This document shows positions 43,148 through 51,404 of a stretch of 64,000 nt of DNA, in pieces; the stretch's first letter is position 1, and every line of letters begins with the position of its first letter. The stretch covers positions 62,001 to 126,000 of the forward strand of contig BNBX01000014.1 of the NCBI GenBank assembly GCA_014656175.1. Reading direction: 5' to 3'. The DNA is from Streptomyces werraensis. GTDB lineage: Bacteria; Actinomycetota; Actinomycetes; Streptomycetales; Streptomycetaceae. The position numbers and the translations under genes are program-made. The notes under the pieces are model-generated. The model was not told where the DNA came from, made no database searches, and saw nothing but the letters and a program-made list of their open reading frames with translations.

Positions 43148-44707
43148 ATGCCCCCGACGCTCGCCTCGCTCGTCCACCACTCCGCGCTCAAACTGACCGT
43201 GCGCGCGGGGGAGGACCGCCTCGACGCGCCCGTCCGCTGGGCGCACGCCAGCGAGCTCGCCGACCCCGTGCCGTACATGGAGGGCGGCGAGCTGCTCCTG
43301 ATCACCGCGCTGAAACTCGACGCGGAGGACCGGGAAGCGATGCGCCGCTATGTGAAGCGGCTGGCCGGCGCGGGCGTCGTCGGACTCGGCTTCGCCGTCG
43401 GCGTCCACTACGACGACATCCCCGAGGCGCTGGTCGAGGCCGCGCGCGAGGAAGGGCTGCCGCTGCTGGAGGTGCCGCGCCGCACACCGTTCCTCGCCAT
43501 CAGCAAGGCCGTGTCCGCCGCGATCGCCGCCGACCAGTACCGCGCGGTCACCGCCGGCTTCGCCGCCCAGCGGGAACTCACCCGGCACGCCCTCACCGAC
43601 GGCCCCGAGGGCCTGCTCGCCGCGCTCGCCTCCCAGGTCGACGGGTGGGCCGCGCTCTACGACGCCTCCGGATCGGTCGTCGCCGCCGCCCCCGACTGGG
43701 CGGGCCGGCGCGCCGCCCGGCTCACCACGGAGGTCACACGGCTGCGGGAGCGGCCCGCGCCCGCGTCCTCGGTGGTCGCGGGACCGGAGAACGAGGACCG
43801 GGTCGAGCTGCACTCCCTCGGCACCGGACGGCGCCCCCGCGCCGCGCTCGCCGTCGGCACCGCGTCCGCCCCCGGCACCGCCGAGCGCTACGCCGTCCAC
43901 TCCGCCGTCGCGCTGCTCACCCTCACCACCGAACGCTCCCGCTCGCTGCACGCCGCCGAGCAGCGCATCGGCGCGGCCGTGCTGCGCATGCTGCTCGCGG
44001 GGGAGCCGGACCACGCCCGCGCGGTCGCCGGAGACCTGTACGGCGGGCTGCTCGACGCGCCGTTCCGGATCATCGTCGCCCAGGGTGCGGCGGACGGGGA
44101 CGCCCTCGGCGCCCTCGCCGAGTCCGCCGAGTCCGCCGCCGCGCGGTCGGGCGAGGCGGTGCTGGTGGTGCCGGAGGGGGAACGGCTGGTCGTGCTGGCC
44201 GCGGACGGCGGCACCGTCGTCAGTGCCTGCTGCGACCACGCCGCCGCGCGGGAGGCCGCGCGCAGGACGGACGACGACGAGCTGGTGGTGGGGCTGTCCG
44301 CGCCGGCCGGGCCGATCACCGCTTCCGCCGCCTACAAGCAGGCCGAGCAGGCGCTGTCCGTGGCGCGGCGGCGGGGGAGGGTGCTGGTGGAGCACGAGCA
44401 GATGGCCGCCGGGTCCGTGCTGCCGTTGCTCGCCGACGATGCGGTGAAGGCGTTCGCCGACGGGCTGCTGCGGGCGCTGCGGGATCATGACGCGACCGGG
44501 CGTGGTGACCTTGTCGCCTCTCTGCGGGCTTGGCTGTCCCGTCACGGGCAGTGGGACGCGGCTGCCGCGGATCTCGGCGTTCACCGCCACACGCTTCGGT
44601 ATCGCATGCGGCGGGTGGAGGAGATCTTGGGGAGGTCCCTGGACGACCCGGATGTGCGGATGGAGCTGTGGCTGGCTCTGAAGGCCACGGCCGCGGATGC
44701 GGGGTGA
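43148..44707 (+). CDS. PucR-family transcriptional regulator
   Basis: 519 aa. The N-terminal PucR domain (about residues 5-125) includes VRWAHASELADPVPYMEGGELLLITAL and the EEGLPLLEVPRRTPFLAISKAV region. A GGDEF-like middle section follows, and the C-terminal PucR/CdaR helix-turn-helix is QWDAAAADLGVHRHTLRYRMRRVEEILGRSL. Such regulators often activate purine, proline or GABA catabolism. The placement between gabT and an aldehyde dehydrogenase gene suggests it controls one or both. Confidence 0.9.
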   Translation: MPPTLASLVHHSALKLTVRAGEDRLDAPVRWAHASELADPVPYMEGGELLLITALKLDAEDREAMRRYVKRLAGAGVVGLGFAVGVHYDDIPEALVEAAREEGLPLLEVPRRTPFLAISKAVSAAIAADQYRAVTAGFAAQRELTRHALTDGPEGLLAALASQVDGWAALYDASGSVVAAAPDWAGRRAARLTTEVTRLRERPAPASSVVAGPENEDRVELHSLGTGRRPRAALAVGTASAPGTAERYAVHSAVALLTLTTERSRSLHAAEQRIGAAVLRMLLAGEPDHARAVAGDLYGGLLDAPFRIIVAQGAADGDALGALAESAESAAARSGEAVLVVPEGERLVVLAADGGTVVSACCDHAAAREAARRTDDDELVVGLSAPAGPITASAAYKQAEQALSVARRRGRVLVEHEQMAAGSVLPLLADDAVKAFADGLLRALRDHDATGRGDLVASLRAWLSRHGQWDAAAADLGVHRHTLRYRMRRVEEILGRSLDDPDVRMELWLALKATAADAG

Positions 44708-44727
44708 AGGGCCAGGGTGTTCGGCGG

Positions 44728-44785
44728 GTGCGGGTTCGTGGGGGTTGAGCGCGCGGTCCCCCGCGCCCCTTGAGGGGGTGCGCCC
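44728..44785. repeat. Recurrent Streptomyces intergenic element (inverted copy)
   Basis: It begins GGGTGCGGGTTCGTGGGGGT and continues with GCGCGCGGTCCCCCGCGCCC and CCCCTTGAGGGG. This is the reverse-complement arrangement of the element at 28153-28172. The GCGCG/CGCGC and CCCC/GGGG pairs can fold and may end the pucR transcript. Confidence 0.55.
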
Positions 44786-44821
44786 ACGGCGTTCACCCGT
44801 GCTGCCTGCGCAGCGGGCCTG

Positions 44822-44836
44822 GTGCCAAAGTGGCAC
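44822..44836. promoter_or_regulatory. Palindrome upstream of the aldehyde dehydrogenase
   Basis: GTGCCA-AAG-TGGCAC, perfect 6-bp arms, 112 bases before the dehydrogenase start. It has the size and symmetry of a dimeric regulator site, with the upstream PucR protein an obvious candidate. Confidence 0.45.
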
Positions 44837-44948
44837 GGAAGCGCAGGGCACCACTCCTCCCCGGACAAACGCCGCCCCGGCGTGCCGGACCTACCGTGGT
44901 GGCCAGCAACCCACGTACACCTCCAACGCGGAAGGGCCGGGACTCGAC

Positions 44949-46394
44949 ATGACTTCCACCCACGCCTTCTGGCTCGCCGGCCGCCAGGCCACCGGCGAGA
45001 CCGCCTTCGACGTCACCTCCCCCTGGGACGGCCGGGTCGTCGGCGCCGTGAGCGTGCCGACCGAAGCACAGGTCGAGGAGGCCGTGGCCGCCGCGTACGC
45101 CGTGCGGGACGAGTTCGCCGCCACCCCCGCCCACGTCCGGGCCGCGGCCCTGGACCACGTCAGCCGCCGGCTGGCCGAGCGCACCGAGGAGATCGCCCGG
45201 CTGATCTCCGCCGAGAACGGCAAGCCGATGAAGTGGGCGCGCGGCGAGGTCGGCCGGGCCGTGTCCGTGTTCCGCTTCGCGTCCGAGGAGGCACGCCGCT
45301 TCAACGGCGGCGACGCCCAGCGGCTCGACACCGACGCGGGAGGCCAGGGCCGGCTCGCCCTCACGCGCCGCTTCCCCAAGGGCGTCGTCCTCGGCATCGC
45401 GCCGTTCAACTTCCCGCTGAACCTGTGCGCCCACAAGGTGGCCCCCGCGATCGCCGCCGGCGCGCCCATCGTCCTGAAGCCGGCGCCGGCCACCCCGCTG
45501 TCCGCGCTGATCCTCGGCGAGCTGCTGGCCGAGACCGAGCTGCCCGCCGGCTCCTGGTCCGTCCTGCCGGTGCCCAATGAGCGCATGCCCGCCCTGGTCC
45601 AGGACGAGCGGCTGCCGGTCATCTCCTTCACCGGCTCCGAGAAGGTCGGCTACGCGATCATGGACTCGGTGCCGCGCAAGCACTGCACCCTGGAGCTGGG
45701 CGGCAACGGCGCGGCCGTCGTCCTCGCCGACTTCGCGAGCGACGAGGACCTGGACCGGGCCGCCGCCCGCATCGCCACCTTCTCCAACTACCAGGGCGGC
45801 CAGTCCTGCATCTCCGTGCAGCGCGTCATCGCGGACGCCTCGGTGTACGACCGGCTGCTGCCGCGCATCGTCGCCGCCGTGGAGGCGCAGGTCACCGGTG
45901 ACCCGTCCGACGACGCCACCGACGTCGGCCCGCTGGTCAGCGAGGACGCCGCCAAGCGCGTCGAGTCCTGGGTGAACGAGGCCGTCGAGGCCGGCGCCGC
46001 CCTCCTCACCGGCGGCAAGCGCGACGGCGCCTCGTACGCGCCGACCGTGCTCACCGACGTGCCCGCCGATGTGACGATCTCCTGCGAGGAGGTCTTCGGA
46101 CCGGTGCTCACGGTGCAGAAGGTGAACGGCGAGGAGGAGGCGTTCGCCGCCGTCAACGACTCCAAGTACGGCCTCCAGGCAGGCGTCTTCACCCACGACC
46201 TGCAGAGCGCCTTCCGCGCCCACCGCGCGCTCGAGGTCGGCGGCGTGGTCGTGGGCGACGTGCCGTCCTACCGCGCCGACCAGATGCCGTACGGCGGCGC
46301 CAAGCAGTCCGGTGTGGGCCGCGAGGGCGTGCGGTTCGCGATGGAGGACTACACCTACGAGCGGGTGCTGGTCCTCACCGGTCTCGCCCTCTGA
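44949..46394 (+). CDS. NAD(P)-dependent aldehyde dehydrogenase, lactaldehyde/SSADH-like group
   Basis: 481 aa from ATG 44949; the longer open frame upstream has no similarity. Motifs: GIAPFNFPLNLCAHKVAPAIAAG, LKPAPATPLSAL, SFTGSEKVGYAIM, LELGGNGAAVVLADF, catalytic Cys287 in YQGGQSCISVQRV, EEVFGPVLTVQKV and the ending YGGAKQSGVGREGVRFAMED. The PFNFPLNL and GGQSCISVQR forms are unlike the two gamma-aminobutyraldehyde-type enzymes and closer to lactaldehyde/glycolaldehyde or succinate-semialdehyde-like enzymes. Being next to pucR and gabT, oxidation of succinate semialdehyde is possible but unproven. Confidence 0.85.
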   Translation: MTSTHAFWLAGRQATGETAFDVTSPWDGRVVGAVSVPTEAQVEEAVAAAYAVRDEFAATPAHVRAAALDHVSRRLAERTEEIARLISAENGKPMKWARGEVGRAVSVFRFASEEARRFNGGDAQRLDTDAGGQGRLALTRRFPKGVVLGIAPFNFPLNLCAHKVAPAIAAGAPIVLKPAPATPLSALILGELLAETELPAGSWSVLPVPNERMPALVQDERLPVISFTGSEKVGYAIMDSVPRKHCTLELGGNGAAVVLADFASDEDLDRAAARIATFSNYQGGQSCISVQRVIADASVYDRLLPRIVAAVEAQVTGDPSDDATDVGPLVSEDAAKRVESWVNEAVEAGAALLTGGKRDGASYAPTVLTDVPADVTISCEEVFGPVLTVQKVNGEEEAFAAVNDSKYGLQAGVFTHDLQSAFRAHRALEVGGVVVGDVPSYRADQMPYGGAKQSGVGREGVRFAMEDYTYERVLVLTGLAL

Positions 46395-46415
46395 CGGCGA
46401 CACCCCGGCCACGAC

Positions 46416-46452
46416 AAGGGCCCGGCACCGACGCGTACGGTGCCGGGCCCTT
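46416..46452. terminator. Strong bidirectional terminator
   Basis: Perfect 15-bp stem (46416-46430 with 46438-46452, arms AAGGGCCCGGCACCG), 7-base loop, with an A-run on one side and TT on the other. It lies between the convergent aldehyde dehydrogenase and GH3 genes. Confidence 0.85.
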
Positions 46453-46482
46453 CGCCGTGCCGGGCTTTCCCCGTGCCGGTCC

Positions 46483-49323
46483 TCAGACCGTGAAGCCCAG
46501 CCGCGCCACCCGCAGTGCCCCCCGCACCCGCAGCCGCACGTCCCGCACCCCGCCGGGCGCCCCGGCGACGGGCGCGGTCACCGTGACGTACGCGTACGGA
46601 TCGGTGGGCGCCTCCAGGGAGAGGGAGGCGAACGACGGGCCGCCGTCCAGGGCGACCTCGACCGTGCCCGTGCCGGACATCTCCACCGACACCTCCCGCA
46701 CCCCGGCGCCCAGGTCGCAGCGGCGGTACAGCAGTTCGCCGTCCTTGCCGCCGAGCGGGGTCACCGCGTCGCCCGACTCCTTGGTCCGGTCGACGATCCC
46801 GGTGCCGTCCTGCTCGTCGAAGCCGGCCGCGTCCAGGCCGTGTTCGACGACGGGACGCGGAGCGCCCGGCTCGCCCTCGAGCGTGACCGTGGTGCGCAGC
46901 CGCACGTCCTCGCTGGACGCGCCGGCCATCAGTTCGTACGCCCCCGGCTCCACCCGCCACCGCCCGGCCGCCACGTCCCAGAAGGCGAACGCGGACAGCG
47001 GCAGGTCGAAGAAGAGGCGGGTGCTCTCGCCGGGGGCGAGCGTCACCCGGCGGTGGCCGAGCAGTTCGCGGCGCGGGCGTGGCACCGACGGGTCGACGGC
47101 CCGCCCGTACAGCTGGGCCACCTCGTCGGCCGTGACCGCGCCGGTGTTGGTCACCCCGAACGCGACCCGGACCCCGGACGCCGTCACGTCGGCCGTCAAC
47201 TCCCCGTAGGTGAAGGCCGCGTAGGACAGGCCGTGGCCGAAGGGGAACAGCGGGGCGCCCTCGAAGTACAGGTACGTCTGGCGTCCGCCGATCACGTCGT
47301 AGTCGAGGAGATCCGGCAGATCGGCGTCACTGGCGTACCAGGTCTGCGGCAGCCGTCCGGCGGGGGAGACGTCCCCGGCGAGCACCCGCGCGAGTGCCGT
47401 GCCCGCCGCCTGGCCGCCGTGCGCGGTCCACAGCACCGCCCGGAGGTCCGCCGGGTCCACCGCGTAGGGGTAGGCGGACACCAGGGCGAGGATCGTGCGC
47501 GGGTTGGCGGTGCGGGCGGCGTGCAGCAGCCGTTCCTGGTGGGCGGGCAGGCGCAGGGTGGTGCGGTCCTCGGTCTCCCGGCCGTTGATGTGGGGGTCGT
47601 TGCCCGCGACCACCACGACGACGTCGGCCGCGGCGGCGGCACGGGTCACGGCGTCCTCGCCGCGCTCGGTGACGACCACCTCGAACACCGCCGGTTCGCC
47701 CTCGGCGGCCCGCACCCCGTCCGGGGTGACCCGCACGGGATGCCCCGTCCCCAGGTGCCGCAGCAGATGGCCGTCCCCGTGCGGCTCCAGCCGGAACGTC
47801 TCCTGCACCACCCAGCCGCCCGGCTGGTCGGCGGAGGCGCGCAGGTGGCCGTCGTCCGCGACCGAGAGGTACCTGCCGTCGGGGGCGCGCAGCGTGAGCA
47901 CGCCGTCGCCCCAGTCGACGAGGGCGAGTTCGGTGCCGTCCGGTGCGGCCGTGAGCGGCGGCAGGTCGGTGCGGCCGGCGAGCAGCGCGGGGTCGAGCGC
48001 GCCTTCATCGCCGCGTGCCGTCTCCGGGACGTCGGGCGCGGGCGGCACGTGCAGGAAGGCGCCGTCGCACGTGCGCAGCAGGACGCGGTCGACGCCCTCG
48101 GCGAACTCCACACGGCCGGCTCCGAACCGCTCGTACAGGCCCTCCAGCGGGGTGGAGCGGTGGATGAGGCTGCCGCTGTACCAGTCGAGCTTGCACTCGT
48201 CGGCGAGCAGCCCGACCACGGCGATCCGTCGGCCCGGGGCGAGCGGCAGCAGGCCGTCGTTCTTCAGCAGCACGACGGCCTGCTCGGCGGTCTCCCGGGC
48301 GAGCGCCCGGTGCTCGGGGGTGTCGAAGGCCCGCTCGCCGGCGTACGGGTCCCGGCCGGGGTCGAACTCGCCGAGCCGGAACCGCACCGACAGCTGCCGC
48401 CGGACGGCCGTGCCGATGTCCTTCTCGGTCAACAGGCCTTGTTCCAGCGCCCTTTTGACCCGGGCGAGGATCGTCGAGCTGTCGGTGCCGTGGTCGGTGA
48501 AGCTGTCGACGCCCGCGCGCAGCGCCGCCGCCGTGGCCTCCTCGTGCGTGTCGAAGTAGTGCTCGGAATCGACCAGGTTGGACGGCGCGCCCGCGTCCGA
48601 GCAGACCAGCAGCTCCTCGTCGGTCCAGGTGCGCAGATGCTCGCGCAGGTAGGGCGACACATGGTTGGGGCGGCCGTTGACCAGGTTGTACGCCGGCATC
48701 ACCCCGGCCACCGCGCCGGCCTCCACGGCGTCGCGGAAGGCGCGCAGGTCGTACTCGTGCAGCACCCGAGGCCGGACCGAGCTGGACGTGGTGTCCCGGC
48801 GCGTCTCGTTGTTGTGCGCCAGCCAGTGCTTGAGGACGGGCGCGGTGCGCCAGTACACCGGGTGGTCGCCGCGCAGTCCCCGGGTGTAGGCGGTGGCGAT
48901 GGACGAGGTGAGGCGCGGATCCTCGGAGTAGCCCTCCTCGTTGCGGCCCCACAGCGGGTGGCGCAGCAGATTCACGGTGGGCGACCAGACGTTGAGGCCG
49001 ACCCGCCCGTCGCGGGCGCGCATGGCGCGGGCCTCCCGGGAGACCGCCTCGCCCACCCGGCGCACCAGGTCCTCGTTCCAGGTCGCGCCCAGCCCCACGG
49101 CCTGCGGGAACACGGTCGCCGGGCCCATCCAGGCGACCCCGTGCAGGGCCTCCTGGCCCGTGCGGAACGCGGCGACGCCCAGCCGCTCGACCGCGGGAGC
49201 GAACTGGTGCAGGAAACCGATCCTCTCGTCCAGGGTGAGCCGCGACAGCAGGTCGTCGATGCGCTCGGCGAACGGCAGGTCCGGGTCGCGGAACGGCGGC
49301 GTGGGCGGGGTGGGTGCGGTCAC
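46483..49323 (-). CDS. Intracellular GH3 beta-glycosidase with inserted beta-trefoil-like segment
   Basis: 946 aa from GTG 49323 with GAGGGG upstream. GH3 N-terminal barrel: LTLDERIGFLHQF, GRNEEGYSEDP, VLKHWLAHNNET and the nucleophile Asp243 in LLVCSDAGAPSN. The GH3 C-terminal alpha/beta domain starts near AEQAVVLLKNDGLLPL and is interrupted at about residues 470-545 by a segment like fascin/beta-trefoil units (LTLRAPDGRYLSVADDGHLR). It then resumes with DVVVVVAGNDPHING. A FnIII-like domain (GVTNTGAVTADEVAQLYG) and a C-terminal beta-sandwich (MSGTGTVEVALDG) follow. There is no signal peptide, so imported glucosides or xylosides are the likely substrates. A LacI-type operator overlaps its promoter. 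Confidence 0.92.
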   Translation of the reverse strand: MTAPTPPTPPFRDPDLPFAERIDDLLSRLTLDERIGFLHQFAPAVERLGVAAFRTGQEALHGVAWMGPATVFPQAVGLGATWNEDLVRRVGEAVSREARAMRARDGRVGLNVWSPTVNLLRHPLWGRNEEGYSEDPRLTSSIATAYTRGLRGDHPVYWRTAPVLKHWLAHNNETRRDTTSSSVRPRVLHEYDLRAFRDAVEAGAVAGVMPAYNLVNGRPNHVSPYLREHLRTWTDEELLVCSDAGAPSNLVDSEHYFDTHEEATAAALRAGVDSFTDHGTDSSTILARVKRALEQGLLTEKDIGTAVRRQLSVRFRLGEFDPGRDPYAGERAFDTPEHRALARETAEQAVVLLKNDGLLPLAPGRRIAVVGLLADECKLDWYSGSLIHRSTPLEGLYERFGAGRVEFAEGVDRVLLRTCDGAFLHVPPAPDVPETARGDEGALDPALLAGRTDLPPLTAAPDGTELALVDWGDGVLTLRAPDGRYLSVADDGHLRASADQPGGWVVQETFRLEPHGDGHLLRHLGTGHPVRVTPDGVRAAEGEPAVFEVVVTERGEDAVTRAAAAADVVVVVAGNDPHINGRETEDRTTLRLPAHQERLLHAARTANPRTILALVSAYPYAVDPADLRAVLWTAHGGQAAGTALARVLAGDVSPAGRLPQTWYASDADLPDLLDYDVIGGRQTYLYFEGAPLFPFGHGLSYAAFTYGELTADVTASGVRVAFGVTNTGAVTADEVAQLYGRAVDPSVPRPRRELLGHRRVTLAPGESTRLFFDLPLSAFAFWDVAAGRWRVEPGAYELMAGASSEDVRLRTTVTLEGEPGAPRPVVEHGLDAAGFDEQDGTGIVDRTKESGDAVTPLGGKDGELLYRRCDLGAGVREVSVEMSGTGTVEVALDGGPSFASLSLEAPTDPYAYVTVTAPVAGAPGGVRDVRLRVRGALRVARLGFTV

Positions 49324-49357
49324 GTGGGTCCCCTCGGGATGGAGCGCTACGGCGCTT

Positions 49358-49371
49358 TCGAAGCGCTTCGA
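49358..49371. promoter_or_regulatory. LacI-family operator A (GH3 promoter)
   Basis: Perfect 14-bp palindrome TCGAAGCGCTTCGA touching the GH3 -10 hexamer and start point. The central CG and GAAGCGCTTC core match LacI/GalR-type sites and the copies at 49549, 59574 and 59663. Confidence 0.9.
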
Positions 49372-49548
49372 TGCTCGATGGGGCCGGGTCTGGGTGTCAA
49401 GGGACCCGCGACGGTGGACCACTTCGCCTCCGCAGTGCCCGATGCTCAACTCTCCTGCCCCTCCTCCCTCGTGATCGTGCGTCCGTCACAGGAATTGTCG
49501 GAGCGGGCCTTGTGTGCCTCTAGGTGTTCACTTAACCTCGCAGCAACA

Positions 49549-49562
49549 TCGAAGCGCTTCGA
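49549..49562. promoter_or_regulatory. LacI-family operator B (ABC operon)
   Basis: Identical 14-bp palindrome TCGAAGCGCTTCGA, 129 bases before the binding-protein start and downstream of the likely promoter, so a bound repressor would block transcription. Confidence 0.9.
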
Positions 49563-49690
49563 CTGTGAGGCCGCCGTGATGGCGTGCATCTCCCGCCGGA
49601 CGACCGCTTCCGATCGGCCAGTTCCACCGAAGACACCACAGCCGACGGCCACCTGCCGGGTGTCCTGGTGCGCCACGAAGGGTTGACGCA

Positions 49691-51379
49691 ATGACGCCGA
49701 ACGCCGCTTCCTCCTCCGGGCCGAGCCGGAGAAGCTTCCTCACCTCCACGGCGGCCGCCACCGCGGCCGTCGCCGTCGGGTCGCCGCTGCTGGCCGCCTG
49801 CGGCGGCGGGGGCCAGGAGGGCCGCAGGGAAGGCACCACCTCGGGCAAGGAGGCCGCGAAGATCCTCCCGGCGTTCGTGGCGTCGAGCGTCGTCACTCCC
49901 GACATCCCGGCGAAGAACGGATCGGCGGCCGGCTTCACCCGGGCGATACCGACGGCCCAGTTGAAGACCTCCGTGCCGAAGACGCTCGGCAGCGGCGGGA
50001 AGCTGACGGTCATGTCCCCGTTCTGGGGCACCCCGCCGAAGGACGACAACCCCTACTACACGGCGATGAACAAGGCCGTCGGCGTCGACGTCACCTGGCA
50101 GAACCAGGACGGCGTCACCTACGACCAGAAGCTCGGCGCGGTGCTCGCCTCCAGCGAGGTCCCGGACGTGGTCGTCGTCCCCGGCTGGAACCTCATGGGC
50201 CGCATCCCGAGCGCCGTCAACGCCAAGTTCGCCGACCTCGGCCCCTATCTGTCCGGCGACAAGGTGAAGGACTACCCGAACCTCGCGGCCGTCCCCACCG
50301 AGGCCTGGCAGCGCGGCATCTTCGGCGGACAGCTGCGCGGCATCCCCATGCCGGCCCCGTACGTCACCGACATCGCGCCGCTGTACCGCAAGGACCTGTT
50401 CACGAAGAAGGGGTACAGCGTCCCGAGGAGTCCGGACGAGTTCCTGGCGTGGGCGAAGGAGGCGACCGACGCCAAGTCCAAGCTGTGGGCCTGCGACGAC
50501 ATGAAGTGGACGGCGTTCCACATCTTCGGCGTCCTCTCCGGCGCCGACAAGGCGCTCTGGTGGAATTTGGAGGGCGACAAGCTGGTCAACCGCATCGAGA
50601 CCGAGCAGTTCCTCGAGGCGCTGGAGTGGACCCGCAAGCTGTACGCCGCCGGGGTGGTCCACCCGGACGCGGTGCAGGGCAAGGCCGGCGGCGACTCGGG
50701 CAACCGGTTCACCGCCGGCGAGGTGCTGGTCTACAACCAGAACATCTCCGACTGGTGGGGCAAGACCGCCGAACAGCGCACGCAGAGAACCGACTTCGAG
50801 ATGGCGGCGTTCGACTACTTCGGCCCCGACGGAGGCGACCCCACGCTGTGGGCGGTCCAGCCGGCTAACATCTTCACCTTCGTCTCGAAGAAGGCCTCCG
50901 AGCAGCAGATCAAGGACTTTCTCGCGCTCTGCAACTTCTGCGCCGCGCCCTACGGCACCAAGGAGTTCATGCTCACCGCCTACGGCGTCGAGGGCACCGA
51001 CTACACCTTCGAGAAGGGCCTGCCGGTCAAGACCCAGCAGGGCGTCAACGAGGTCAACGGTGCCTACGACTACACCGGAAACCCGGCCCCGTACATCGCC
51101 TACCCCGACCTGCCCGAGATCACCAAGGGGATGGTCGAGTGGCAGCAGCGCATGGGCGCCTTCACCAAGAAGTCGTCGTTCTTCGGCCTCACCGTCACCG
51201 AGCCCGCCCGCTGGTCCAACCTCGCCGACGACTTCGAGCAGCTCGAGGACGACGTGGTGCGCGGCCGCAAGAAGATCAGCGACGTGCAGCAGGCCGTGTC
51301 CGACTGGCGGAGCAGGGGCGGCGACGGACTGCGCGACTGGTACCGCAAGCTGCTCGACGACAACGGCTCGGCCGACTGA
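49691..51379 (+). CDS. Sugar ABC transporter substrate-binding lipoprotein (CUT1, LplA/YtcQ-like)
   Basis: 562 aa. The N-terminus carries a twin-arginine motif (PSRRSFLTS, Arg 13-14) and a lipobox PLLAAC with Cys37. The mature domain is long for the class (about 525 residues) and typical of oligosaccharide binders: VMSPFWGTPPKDDNPYYTAM, LASSEVPDVVVVPGWN, MPAPYVTDIAPLYRKDLF, PDEFLAWAKEATD and WWNLEGDKLVNRI. Aromatic-rich stretches suit glycan stacking. It feeds the two permeases that follow. No ATPase gene is present; as usual in Streptomyces, the shared MsiK ATPase would energise it. Confidence 0.92.
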   Translation: MTPNAASSSGPSRRSFLTSTAAATAAVAVGSPLLAACGGGGQEGRREGTTSGKEAAKILPAFVASSVVTPDIPAKNGSAAGFTRAIPTAQLKTSVPKTLGSGGKLTVMSPFWGTPPKDDNPYYTAMNKAVGVDVTWQNQDGVTYDQKLGAVLASSEVPDVVVVPGWNLMGRIPSAVNAKFADLGPYLSGDKVKDYPNLAAVPTEAWQRGIFGGQLRGIPMPAPYVTDIAPLYRKDLFTKKGYSVPRSPDEFLAWAKEATDAKSKLWACDDMKWTAFHIFGVLSGADKALWWNLEGDKLVNRIETEQFLEALEWTRKLYAAGVVHPDAVQGKAGGDSGNRFTAGEVLVYNQNISDWWGKTAEQRTQRTDFEMAAFDYFGPDGGDPTLWAVQPANIFTFVSKKASEQQIKDFLALCNFCAAPYGTKEFMLTAYGVEGTDYTFEKGLPVKTQQGVNEVNGAYDYTGNPAPYIAYPDLPEITKGMVEWQQRMGAFTKKSSFFGLTVTEPARWSNLADDFEQLEDDVVRGRKKISDVQQAVSDWRSRGGDGLRDWYRKLLDDNGSAD

Positions 51380-51404
51380 CCCGGAGCGAGGCGAGGAGAC
51401 GGCC

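Larger units (their letters stand above)
49324..49690. promoter_or_regulatory. Divergent control region, GH3 / sugar ABC operon
   Basis: 367 bases. On the minus side TTGACA (49395-49400) and GAGCAT (49371-49376) are 18 bases apart and serve the GH3 gene. Operator A overlaps that -10. Operator B lies at 49549-49562 for the ABC operon. On the plus side TTGTCG (49495-49500) and TAGGTG (49521-49526) are a weak promoter pair. There is no gene in the stretch. Confidence 0.65.

Noticed and set aside
39268..43305. 1,345-codon open frame antisense to gabT upstream region and the VirD4-like gene
   Set aside because: Shadow frame typical of high-GC DNA; Arg/Gly/His-rich with no domain, while the opposite-strand genes have clear families.
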